From: Gammaproteobacteria bacterium
GTDB lineage: Bacteria > Pseudomonadota > Gammaproteobacteria > Chromatiales > Chromatiaceae
NCBI GenBank assembly: GCA_019136395.1
Contig: JAGVUH010000410.1
Location: 1 to 6,046, forward strand
Reading direction: 5' to 3'
DNA length: 6,046 nucleotides
Shown: positions 1-5,991 of the stretch, one piece after another
How positions within the stretch are numbered: position 1 is the stretch's first letter
How the letters are laid out: every line of letters starts with the position of its first letter
Notes under the pieces: generated by a model
Told to the model about the DNA's origin: nothing
Databases searched by the model: none
What the model saw: the letters and a program-made list of their open reading frames with translations, nothing else
Program-made: the position numbers and the translations under genes

Positions 1-114
1 CTTCGTTCACCAGATATTAAAGACACAGAACACGGAGGCGTTGCAGTATTAGCCCTCTGTCTAGAGAAATCCAGAGACCCAATTCTAGAACCTATCGTAT
101 CGGTGCGTGAATAA
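1..114 (+). CDS. Possible 3' end of an unidentified protein gene (partial)
   Basis: Frame 1 is open from the window edge for 37 codons and ends at TAA 112-114. The peptide begins LRSPDIKDTEHGG and ends ILEPIVSVRE. It has a normal mix of charged and hydrophobic residues, and many codons start with G, as real coding sequence does. I do not recognise the family and no motif is visible. The opposite strand is also open here: an ATG at 182-180 reads leftwards off the window. That alternative peptide is rich in Ser, Arg and Thr, as antisense shadows often are, so the + strand reading is preferred. The stretch is too short to prove coding, and the upstream sequence would decide it. Confidence 0.35.
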   Translation, partial: LRSPDIKDTEHGGVAVLALCLEKSRDPILEPIVSVRE

Positions 115-249
115 GCGTTATCCTTAATCCGTCTATTTAGAGCCAAAGAACGCTGTAACGGCAGGTCGAGTATCCCGTTCATGTTTTTACTGCCAACCAT
201 CGGTTGCGCATTGCGTTCACCTTTTACATGATCAGGCTCGACTGATTTC

Positions 250-266
250 GACCTGCCTGGCAGGTC
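250..266. repeat. Perfect 17-bp palindrome (8-1-8)
   Basis: The arms GACCTGCC (250-257) and GGCAGGTC (259-266) are exact reverse complements around a single T. The arm GGCAGGTC occurs again at 160-167. There GGCAGGTCGA (160-169) is the exact complement of TCGACCTGCC (248-257), so a longer-range 10-bp inverted repeat is also possible. No T-run follows, which argues against an intrinsic terminator. A dimeric repressor operator or the vestige of a mobile-element end are options, and the sequence does not choose between them. Confidence 0.6.
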
Positions 267-403
267 TCACCCCATAAGCGAGGACGAGGATGCTTAGGGC
301 AAGTAAATGAACGAACCTGATTTGTTCGTGCTTGATAAGCCACCATTCGGCGACGTTGACGCCTGGAATGGTTTAGAGATCGTCAGTGGGGCAATCAATA
401 AAT

Positions 404-440
404 GCCATCTTCCGTCATTTACTGTCATCTCGTGTCATTT
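404..440 (+). promoter_or_regulatory. Four direct repeats at exact 10-bp spacing, candidate regulator array
   Basis: The heptamer G(T/C)CAT(T/C)T starts at 404, 414, 424 and 434: GCCATCT, GTCATTT, GTCATCT, GTCATTT. The period is one helical turn, so all four copies face the same side of the DNA. TGTCA cores resemble the half-sites of PhoB-type response regulators, but the known Pho box has an 11-bp period, so the match is only partial. OmpR/PhoB-family proteins do bind tandem direct half-sites. The array lies about 235 bp upstream of the first hydrolase gene. Its function is inferred, not shown. Confidence 0.4.
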
Positions 441-688
441 TCTGCTCGTTGCCGCGCCGGGATTTAGGGGTTAGCGTACCGAAGTAGCCTAAGGGGGTGT
501 GGGGGACTATGCCAAGTGGCGTGGAGTCCAAGGCTTGCATTACGCCGAACAATGGCGATCAGTGGCACAAATACTTGGTAGTACCTCAGCAAGCAAGGAG
601 AAAAGAACCCCACAACACCTGAATGCATCTGATTGGCCTGGTGATAGCTCATTATGATGATCTGATTTGATAGAGTGTTACCGAATGA

Positions 689-696
689 TTTTTTTT
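689..696 (+). repeat. Run of eight T at the start of paralogue 1
   Basis: ATG 685 is followed by A and eight T. As written, that ATG reads into TAG after eight codons. With nine T it would enter the signal-peptide frame directly (MIFFSRACVAAK). As written, only the GTG at 675 reaches that frame. The run therefore decides which start works, and could be a slippage site or a sequencing error. Confidence 0.45.
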
Positions 697-1332
697 CAAG
701 GGCTTGCGTAGCAGCTAAGTGGCATCTGCCCAGTCTTGCCTTGATCGGTACGGTCACGGTCGCAGTGATGGGTTGTGCTGATGGCGGCGATGGCCAAGGT
801 CTTATGACGCCAAATCAGCGCTTGGAAGAGGTCGTGGCCGAGTTTCGACGTGATGTGGAAAAGGCGATAGAGAAAACGGTGCCGTCGCTTAACGTTCTGA
901 ATCAGACGCCAGAGGGAACCTATTTCTCCAGTTCCACGGCTGCTGGCGTCCCACCGGTCACGCCCACGACCTACTTTCGCTTCGCCAGCATCACCAAGCC
1001 GTTCACGGCTACGGCCATCATGAAGATGCATCAGGATGGCTGGCTGGATTATCGGGATCGCATCGTGGAGTCCATACTGGGTAGCAATGCCCTATGTCCC
1101 CGATAGCCCCTCCTGGAATATTCCTTACAAGGATGAAATCATGATACGTCAACTGCTGCAACACAATGCGGGGGATTACAATGTGGAGGCGGGTCCCGTT
1201 CCTGGCTGTGGCGATATGGGATATACAGAGTGCATGCTGAAAAAGGACCCCAACCACCAATTTACCGCGACTGAAATAGTCGAGCAGGCGGCGATCAACC
1301 AGCTTTCCCATTTCCCGCCTGGCACGGATAAT

Positions 1333-1374
1333 TATCAATATAGTAATACGGGTTATCAATATAGTAATACGGGT
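1333..1374 (+). repeat. Perfect tandem duplication of 21 bp encoding YQYSNTG twice
   Basis: Unit 1 is 1333-1353 and unit 2 is 1354-1374, identical at every base and in frame. Each encodes YQYSNTG and so contains the complete YSN catalytic motif. A third Tyr codon (TAC) follows. Identity without a single silent change suggests a recent duplication or an assembly artefact. The product would carry two candidate catalytic tyrosines seven residues apart. Confidence 0.95.
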
Positions 1375-2023
1375 TACACCATCCTGGGTGAAATCATTTC
1401 CCGTGTCTACACCCAGCGCAGTGGTCAGGCCAAGTCCTACTCGGACTACCTTTATGATCACGTGTTCGGTCCCTCGACAACGCTACCAGTTGATCTGCAT
1501 TTTCCTTATTTGTCAGGGGATCAGAGGCTACCCATCCCTTATGTTTGCGGCAGAATCTATCTGCCGGAAGGAGTCGTGGAAGAGCATTGCGTGGATAACC
1601 TGATCGCGCTGGTGGCGGAGGGTAATGGTATTGGCACTATGCAGGCACTGAATCAGTATGTACGTACCCTTTATCAGGGCCGGAATGTGCTGGAGCAGAA
1701 ATACGCCGATCTTATGATGACGGATATGACCTCCTTTAATCCGTATTATGGTTTGGGGACCAATCATTTCCCTAATTTGGGTTATGGGCATAATGGCTAC
1801 CGGGTAGGCTATTTTTCACAAGCCACTTAGGATCCGGATCTCGATGTTTCCGTGGTGGTGATGTTGCCGATGAGTGATATGTCCTCTGAGATTGGCTTCA
1901 TGCCCTCCTTGAATACGTTGAATTGTGCCGGCTGGAAAGCGCGGGCTGCCTTGGGTTATCCCGGCTAACCCGATGACCAAACCTGTCCTGGGGACTGATC
2001 GGGCTGTACCTTGCATTTGCCTC

Positions 2024-2029
2024 GGGAGA
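2024..2029 (+). promoter_or_regulatory. Probable ribosome binding site of paralogue 2
   Basis: GGGAGA lies 13 nt before ATG 2043, slightly far. The reading frame is open upstream to TGA 1974-1976, but no other ATG occurs in that stretch, and starting at 2043 puts the twin-arginine motif at residues 4-5, where it belongs. Confidence 0.4.
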
Positions 2030-2042
2030 AATCATCACTGCC

Positions 2043-3635
2043 ATGTTTACCCGTCGGGAGATTTTGCGTTCCGCCGGGTTAGGCGGCCCGGGTCTGGCCG
2101 CCCCCAGTTTCCTAAACGGCTGTGGCGCTGATGGTGCCACTGGCTTCTGGTCCCCCACCTACGCCGCGACGATCCTGGATGCCCGTATCGCCATCGCCCA
2201 GGGGATGGCTGACACCCAGACTCCCTCGATCTCGGTGGCGCTATGCGATGGCGAGGGGATCATCTGGCGGGAAACCTTTGGCTATATCGACCAGGCCAGG
2301 TCCGTCCCCCCCGGCCTGGACACCCTTTATTGCATTGGCTCGTGCAGCAAGATGATCGCGGCCATCGCCGCAATGATCCTGGTCGATCGCGGGCTGATCG
2401 ATCTCGATGCCCCGCTGGTGCGATACGTCGCCGATTTCCGTATGGAATCGCCCGACTATTCGGCGATCACGGTACGGATGCTGCTTAGCCATGCCGCCGG
2501 CTTGCCAGGGACGGATTACCACAACCTGTTTACCTTCGCCCCGGTCCTGGATTATGCCGCCCAAGTGCGGCACAACCTGGCCGCCCAGCGACTCAAGCAC
2601 CCGCCGGGCGAGATGGCGGCGTATTGCAACGATGGCTTCACCCTGATCGAGCCACTGGTGGATGCCACTACCGGCCGGTCTTACCCGCGGTTTGTTCAGG
2701 ATGAAATCCTCACGCCCCTGGGGCCTGAGGTACCGCCTCTCATGCCGGCCAGCGACGCGACGCTCGCCGCCATGGCCGGTATCTATGCCAATCACAGCAG
2801 TCTGCTGCGGTTCGCCATCAACCCGGACCGCACCCTGAGTCGTGCGACCTTCCATGCCGGGGCTTGGCACCCGGACCCCACTCCCTGGCGACTGCATGGC
2901 GATGGCCTATGGCGGACAGAGGGGCAAGCCTATCCGGCCTACCACACCGTTCCCGCCGATGGGCGCCGCTATCTGGCGCAACTCGTCCCCGGAGCATCCA
3001 CGCACTACGATCTGACGGTCATCGATGGGCATGATCTTGAAGCGGGGGGTGAGCTGTCTCCCCGCTGGCTGGCGCGGCTGGCCGAGCGCTGGCTGCTAGT
3101 GAATGCGCCCGTCGATTTCAACCGGGCGGATGGATCAACGGCACCGGTCTGCACCCTGTCACGGGTCGAGGGTTTGGGCGGATATGTCGCCATAGCACCC
3201 GCCTTTCCCATGGCGCAGGTCGTCGACGTCCGGGCGAGCGATACCAGGGGTTCGATGTGCCTGAAGATTCCTGGCAACTCGGGTCGGGATCTGAACGACC
3301 TGGTCATCGAAGCCGTCGCTGATGAGGAATGGCTGCGCTTTGGCAGTTTCCGTTATCGCCCCCTGGCCAGCATCCCGGAACTGGGCGCTGGCGAGCACCT
3401 GATTACGCTTGCTGAAGCGGAGGTGGGTGAGTGGCGCCGGTTACCAGCGGCGGCGACGCTCACCATCGCGGGCGCCAGCGCCTGGTATCTCGACGATCCA
3501 CATTTCGCGCTCCTGGCGTGCCTCATCGCCGGCAAGACCCTTCGCGGATTGGAGGAACCAGTGCCGGCAGGGGCCTATCTCCTCGTCCATGGTTCGCCCT
3601 TCACCACCATCCAGGTGATCGTCGGTCAGGTGTAA
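2043..3635 (+). CDS. Tat-exported lipoprotein, beta-lactamase-fold protein with internal deletion, paralogue 2
   Basis: This is an intact 530-residue frame. TRREILR (residues 3-9) is a twin-arginine signal, and the segment ends FLNGC (Cys27), a lipobox, so the protein should be exported folded and lipid-anchored. SCSK (Ser100, Lys103) and YCN (Tyr194, Asn196) are the first two catalytic motifs of the class C beta-lactamase superfamily. The third (K/HxG) is missing. After PLG at residues 225-227 the sequence jumps straight to a segment matching the end of paralogue 3's catalytic domain (DATLAAMAGIY versus DAELAAVTGDY). Relative to paralogue 3, about 173 residues (roughly 519 bp) are gone in frame, at about 2720. 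The C-terminal region, including GRDLND (from residue 414), is kept. It starts 74 bp after the natural end of paralogue 1. Normal catalysis is unlikely; a binding role or early decay are both possible. Confidence 0.85.
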   Translation: MFTRREILRSAGLGGPGLAAPSFLNGCGADGATGFWSPTYAATILDARIAIAQGMADTQTPSISVALCDGEGIIWRETFGYIDQARSVPPGLDTLYCIGSCSKMIAAIAAMILVDRGLIDLDAPLVRYVADFRMESPDYSAITVRMLLSHAAGLPGTDYHNLFTFAPVLDYAAQVRHNLAAQRLKHPPGEMAAYCNDGFTLIEPLVDATTGRSYPRFVQDEILTPLGPEVPPLMPASDATLAAMAGIYANHSSLLRFAINPDRTLSRATFHAGAWHPDPTPWRLHGDGLWRTEGQAYPAYHTVPADGRRYLAQLVPGASTHYDLTVIDGHDLEAGGELSPRWLARLAERWLLVNAPVDFNRADGSTAPVCTLSRVEGLGGYVAIAPAFPMAQVVDVRASDTRGSMCLKIPGNSGRDLNDLVIEAVADEEWLRFGSFRYRPLASIPELGAGEHLITLAEAEVGEWRRLPAAATLTIAGASAWYLDDPHFALLACLIAGKTLRGLEEPVPAGAYLLVHGSPFTTIQVIVGQV

Positions 3636-3779
3636 CGTCAGATGCCCGCATCCGTCCGCAACCCGTCATCCACAGTAATATTTTGTAATGTTTCGCTGCT
3701 TGATTTGCTGGTTGCTCAGGCTTACCGTGACTAGCCAAATGGCATAGCCATTTGAATTGGGAATCGCCAAAATATCGTC
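3636..3779. other. Spacer between paralogues 2 and 3
   Basis: No gene fits. The spacer is AT-richer than its flanks (for example TAATATTTTGTAATG near 3678) and ends in a palindrome and the AGGATC array. A break between genes 2 and 3 is plausible, and gene 3 probably has its own promoter. No strong -35/-10 pair stands out: TTGAAT at 3752-3757 with TATCGT at 3773-3778 has a 15-bp spacer and is weak. Confidence 0.4.
3736..3754. promoter_or_regulatory. Perfect inverted repeat (8-3-8) upstream of paralogue 3
   Basis: CAAATGGC (3736-3743) and GCCATTTG (3747-3754) are exact reverse complements around ATA. No T-run follows, so a simple terminator is unlikely. The site ends 74 bp before ATG 3829 and overlaps the weak -35 candidate TTGAAT, which would suit a dimeric repressor operator. 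This is inference from position and symmetry only. Confidence 0.45.
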
Positions 3780-3820
3780 CAGGATCAGGATCAGGATCAG
3801 GATCAGGATCAGGATCAGGA
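3780..3820 (+). repeat. Hexanucleotide tandem repeat AGGATC with six GATC sites
   Basis: Six perfect AGGATC units run from 3781 to 3816, with one repeat-phase base before and AGGA after, about 6.8 copies in all. Each unit holds an AGGA Shine-Dalgarno-like core and a GATC Dam-type site (3783, 3789, 3795, 3801, 3807, 3813). The array could be read as Arg-Ile repeats from TTG 3757, but the real start is downstream. A 6-bp unit does not change frame, so copy-number change would alter leader length or promoter spacing. Confidence 0.95.
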
Positions 3821-3821
3821 G
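3817..3821 (+). promoter_or_regulatory. Shine-Dalgarno of paralogue 3, formed by the end of the AGGATC array
   Basis: AGGAG lies 7 nt before ATG 3829, ideal spacing. It fixes the start at 3829 rather than the upstream TTG 3757. The last partial unit of the hexamer array supplies AGGA. Confidence 0.8.
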
Positions 3822-3828
3822 CAATGCG

Positions 3829-5301
3829 ATGTATCGACCTAACCTGCTAAAACTAATATTTATTCTTGGTGCCCTACTGTTCCTGTCCGGCTGCGATAAC
3901 AGCGATCATTCCTTGCCCTTTGCCTATGTGCAAACTATTGCCAAAGGGCGCGACCTCATGCGGGAAATAGTCGCTGTCCCCGGCGTGGTCTCCGCTTCGC
4001 TGGCCTTGATCGATGATGAACGTATCGTCTGGAGCGAAACCTTTGGCGTGATCGACAAGGCCAGCCAGACGCCGCCCGGACCCGATACCATGTTTGCCAT
4101 CGGCTCGACCAGTAAGATGTTTGCCGGCCTGGCGGTGATGAAACTGGTCGATCAGGGCAAGATCGATCTCGATACCCCTTTGGTGCATTACCTCCCAGAC
4201 TTCCACATGCTTTCTTCGGAATACACCCAGGTGACGCCGAGGATGTTGCTCGCCCATGCCGCGGGTTTTCCCGGCGGCGATTATCGTAATGATGTGACTT
4301 ACGCTCCCCAAGCCGGCTTTGCCCAACAGGTGCTAGCGACCCTGGCCACGCAGCGCATGAAATTCACCCCGGGGGAAATGGCCACTTACTGCAATGACTG
4401 TTTCACGATGATCGATCGCCTGGTGGCGGCGGTGTCCGATCAGCACTCCTATACCCGGTTCGTGCGGGAGGAAATCTTCAAGCCCCTGAGTATGACGCAT
4501 ACCCGCTTCGCGGAGGCCCCCTTCCCACCAGGCTCCTATGCCCAATACTACCTTCCAGATAGCGTCACTCCAGATCTCCAGATCTATACCAATTCCTATC
4601 CGGCGGGAGGAATCTATTCCACCCCCAATGATATGGCCAGGGTGGCGACCATGTTGATGAATGGTGGCCGGTTTGGTGGTGTGTCGATCCTGTCGGAGCA
4701 GGCCGTGGCGGAAATGGGCCGCGACCAGACCCAGGATCTGGTGTTCAATCCGGTTACGGGCGATAGCTTCGGGTTGGGTTGGGACTACGTGGCCTATCCG
4801 GGGCTGGCTTCGGTTGGCGTTCGCGCCTGGTCGAAGCCGGGCGGTACGGCGGGCTATGTCACCCAGTTCATCGTCGCCCCGGATGAACGACTTGCCGTCA
4901 TCATTACCGGGGCGGGAATGACGTTCAATGCCTATAAGCCGGCCGAGAGCATTCTGTTGAACGCGCTGGCCGAACGCGGCAGCATCCCGGCAGTACCTGA
5001 GCCTTTACCTGACAAGCCCTTGCCGGAAATACCGACCACGGACGCCGAGTTGGCGGCGGTGACCGGCGATTATGCCGATTTCAAGGGGCTCTATCGGGTG
5101 TCGGCCAACGATCACACCCTCGCCATTGATACCTATATGGGAGGCGTTTGGTATGAAACCGGCCACAATCTTAAGTTGCGCACCGATGGCAAGTATTCCA
5201 GCGACGATAATCCCAATATGGCGTATTGGCTGGTGAACGGCCTTGGCCGGCGTTACCTGGCCCGGCATTATCCCGGGATACTGGGCCACTACCTGAATTA
5301 G
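3829..5301 (+). CDS. Serine beta-lactamase-fold lipoprotein hydrolase, paralogue 3 (catalytic part, ends at TAG)
   Basis: This 490-residue protein begins MYRPNLLKLIFILG, with a Sec lipoprotein signal ending LSGC (Cys22). It carries all three superfamily motifs: STSK (Ser93, Lys96), YCN (Tyr187, Asn189) and KPG (Lys336 to Gly338) within WSKPGGTAGY. Family members are class C beta-lactamases, DD-carboxypeptidases, D-aminopeptidases and esterases, so a peptidoglycan or ester/amide substrate is possible but cannot be fixed from sequence. After the catalytic domain comes a segment DAELAAVTGDY...LYRVS...LAIDTYMGG, resembling the small beta-rich domain often found after such hydrolases. The frame stops at TAG 5299-5301 and continues in the same frame to TAA 5899-5901. 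Paralogue 2 has sense codons across the aligned position, so the stop is probably secondary. The truncated product keeps the whole catalytic domain and may still be active. Confidence 0.85.
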   Translation: MYRPNLLKLIFILGALLFLSGCDNSDHSLPFAYVQTIAKGRDLMREIVAVPGVVSASLALIDDERIVWSETFGVIDKASQTPPGPDTMFAIGSTSKMFAGLAVMKLVDQGKIDLDTPLVHYLPDFHMLSSEYTQVTPRMLLAHAAGFPGGDYRNDVTYAPQAGFAQQVLATLATQRMKFTPGEMATYCNDCFTMIDRLVAAVSDQHSYTRFVREEIFKPLSMTHTRFAEAPFPPGSYAQYYLPDSVTPDLQIYTNSYPAGGIYSTPNDMARVATMLMNGGRFGGVSILSEQAVAEMGRDQTQDLVFNPVTGDSFGLGWDYVAYPGLASVGVRAWSKPGGTAGYVTQFIVAPDERLAVIITGAGMTFNAYKPAESILLNALAERGSIPAVPEPLPDKPLPEIPTTDAELAAVTGDYADFKGLYRVSANDHTLAIDTYMGGVWYETGHNLKLRTDGKYSSDDNPNMAYWLVNGLGRRYLARHYPGILGHYLN

Positions 5302-5310
5302 GAGGTGATC
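5300..5310 (+). promoter_or_regulatory. 11-nt match to the 16S anti-Shine-Dalgarno complement, overlapping a stop codon
   Basis: AGGAGGTGATC is identical to 11 nt of the complement of the usual bacterial 16S rRNA 3' end (TAAGGAGGTGATC). It begins at the A of the TAG that ends paralogue 3. No ATG, GTG or TTG lies at normal spacing downstream; GTG 5305 overlaps the motif itself. It may cause pausing at the stop, or be coincidence. Confidence 0.4.
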
Positions 5311-5901
5311 GGTCAGTTCGTCGAACCCGCCGCGCCGCTGTCGGCCGCCTGGCGGCAACGCGCCGGCCAGCACTGGTTGATCGTGAACGAAGTCGCTTCG
5401 TCGCTCCACCTCGTCCGCGACAAGGTGCGTTTCGCGCTCTACGCCCTGGATAGTCTGCCAGGCTACCTGTTTGCCGGCTCGACCATGATCCCCAGCAGTA
5501 TCGTCGATCCCTCGGGCAGTGATGACGAGGCGCGCATGTTCCTCAAGGTTCCCATGACCAACGGCCGTGATCTCAACGATGTTGTCATCGAAGCGCACGA
5601 CGGCGAAGAATGGATCCGCTACGGCAGCGCCCTCTACCGGCCCCAGGCCAGCGTGCCGGAACTGACGGCTGGCGAAAGCAGTGTCGTTATCGGCGCCGAG
5701 GGCTTCGCGGAGTGGCGCAAGATCCCAACTTCGGGTTCATTGACCATCAATGGCGCCAGCGCCTGGAAGCTCTACGCTGCCGACCTGACGCTGCGTGAGG
5801 CGGGTCAAGGTACGGGTAATGTCAGCGCCGTTCCGGTGGGGGCTCATCTCATGGTGTATGGCGCACCGGATGCGACGATCAGGGTGGCCCTGACGCCCTA
5901 A
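5302..5901 (+). pseudogene. C-terminal domain of paralogue 3, separated by an in-frame TAG
   Basis: The 199 codons after TAG 5299-5301 are in the same frame and align along their length with the C-terminus of paralogue 2. Shared residues include W.LVN/W.IVN, LK.P, GRDLND.VIEA, EEW.R.GS..YRP.AS.PEL.AGE, and GASAW near the end. The region contains no signal peptide or membrane segment and looks like a soluble, probably beta-rich domain. I do not recognise its family or function. If the TAG is read through, the full protein is 690 codons plus stop, close to paralogue 2 plus its deleted segment (about 703). As written it lacks a plausible start: GTG 5305 sits inside the Shine-Dalgarno-like motif, and the first in-frame ATG is at 5485. 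It is therefore an orphan fragment unless recoding occurs. Confidence 0.75.
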
Positions 5902-5938
5902 AACGTCCCAGGAAGGATTTCAAATCAACCCTTTGCGT

Positions 5939-5944
5939 TATAAA
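5939..5944 (+). promoter_or_regulatory. Possible -10 element before the last gene
   Basis: TATAAA lies 48 bp before ATG 5992 in a locally AT-rich spacer. The best -35 candidate, TTTCAA at 5918-5923, matches poorly and has a 15-bp spacer, so this is weak. It would give the last gene its own promoter. Confidence 0.2.
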
Positions 5945-5991
5945 AACCGGGTCTTCGCCTTCTCTTGCATTGCTATTGATGGGGGGATTAG

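Larger units (their letters stand above)
115..674. other. Long spacer without a convincing gene
   Basis: These 560 bases carry no recognisable gene and look AT-richer than the genes downstream. They contain a palindrome (250-266), a third copy of its arm (160-167) and a phased repeat set (404-440), listed separately. A 55-codon ORF at 307-474 (starting MNEPDLFVLDKPPFGD, stop TAG) lacks a good ribosome site, overlaps the phased repeats and loses protein-like character in its second half, so it is not called. The last 150 bases hold an isolated -10-like TATGAT at 653-658 with no good -35. The octamer ATCTGATT occurs on both sides of it, at 627-634 and 660-667. Confidence 0.5.
675..1968 (+). pseudogene. 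Broken serine beta-lactamase-fold lipoprotein (class C / esterase-like), paralogue 1
   Basis: This gene would encode an exported serine hydrolase of the class C beta-lactamase / DD-peptidase / EstB-type superfamily, acting at the periplasmic side of a membrane. The substrate cannot be told. From GTG 675 there is a signal peptide with a hydrophobic stretch ending AVMGC (Cys34, lipobox-like), then SITK (Ser105, Lys108) at 987-998. Homology leaves this frame near 1089 and continues one frame over (PYVPDSP, IRQLLQHNAG). The YSN motif follows, present twice through a 21-bp duplication, then HNG (1789-1797) as the third motif. An in-frame TAG at 1828-1830 interrupts it, but reading on gives DPDLDVSVVVMLP and a natural-looking end at TAA 1966-1968. 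Total length, about 430 codons, is normal for the family. A start at ATG 685 is possible only with one extra T in the 689-696 run. There is no clear ribosome site. A frameshift plus a stop make a pseudogene most likely; sequencing error is not excluded. Confidence 0.85.

Noticed and set aside
1..182. Minus-strand ORF from ATG 182 running off the left edge
   Set aside because: The peptide is rich in Ser, Arg and Thr, as shadows are, and has no good ribosome site. The + strand frame is the better candidate, though neither is proven.
307..474. 55-codon + strand ORF starting MNEPDLF
   Set aside because: No ribosome site, it overlaps the phased repeats, and its second half is not protein-like. 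It is mentioned only in the spacer entry.
653..658. TATGAT as the promoter -10 of paralogue 1
   Set aside because: No acceptable -35 lies at 16-18 bp spacing, so it is not called as a feature.
464..757. 97-codon ORF on the minus strand overlapping the start of paralogue 1
   Set aside because: It crosses the signal-peptide coding region antisense, shows no family features and has no support beyond being open.
3736..3754. Intrinsic terminator for paralogue 2
   Set aside because: The hairpin is not followed by a T-run and lies about 100 bp after the stop codon.
3780..3820. CRISPR-like or coding Arg-Ile repeat
   Set aside because: There are no spacers between units, and the well-placed AGGAG before ATG 3829 shows the array lies upstream of the start.
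5005..5598. 197-codon minus-strand ORF opposite paralogue 3
   Set aside because: It is the antisense shadow of a region with clear homology between paralogues 2 and 3 on the + strand. GC-rich codon use produces such long shadows. The same applies to 2241-2897 and 3874-4326.
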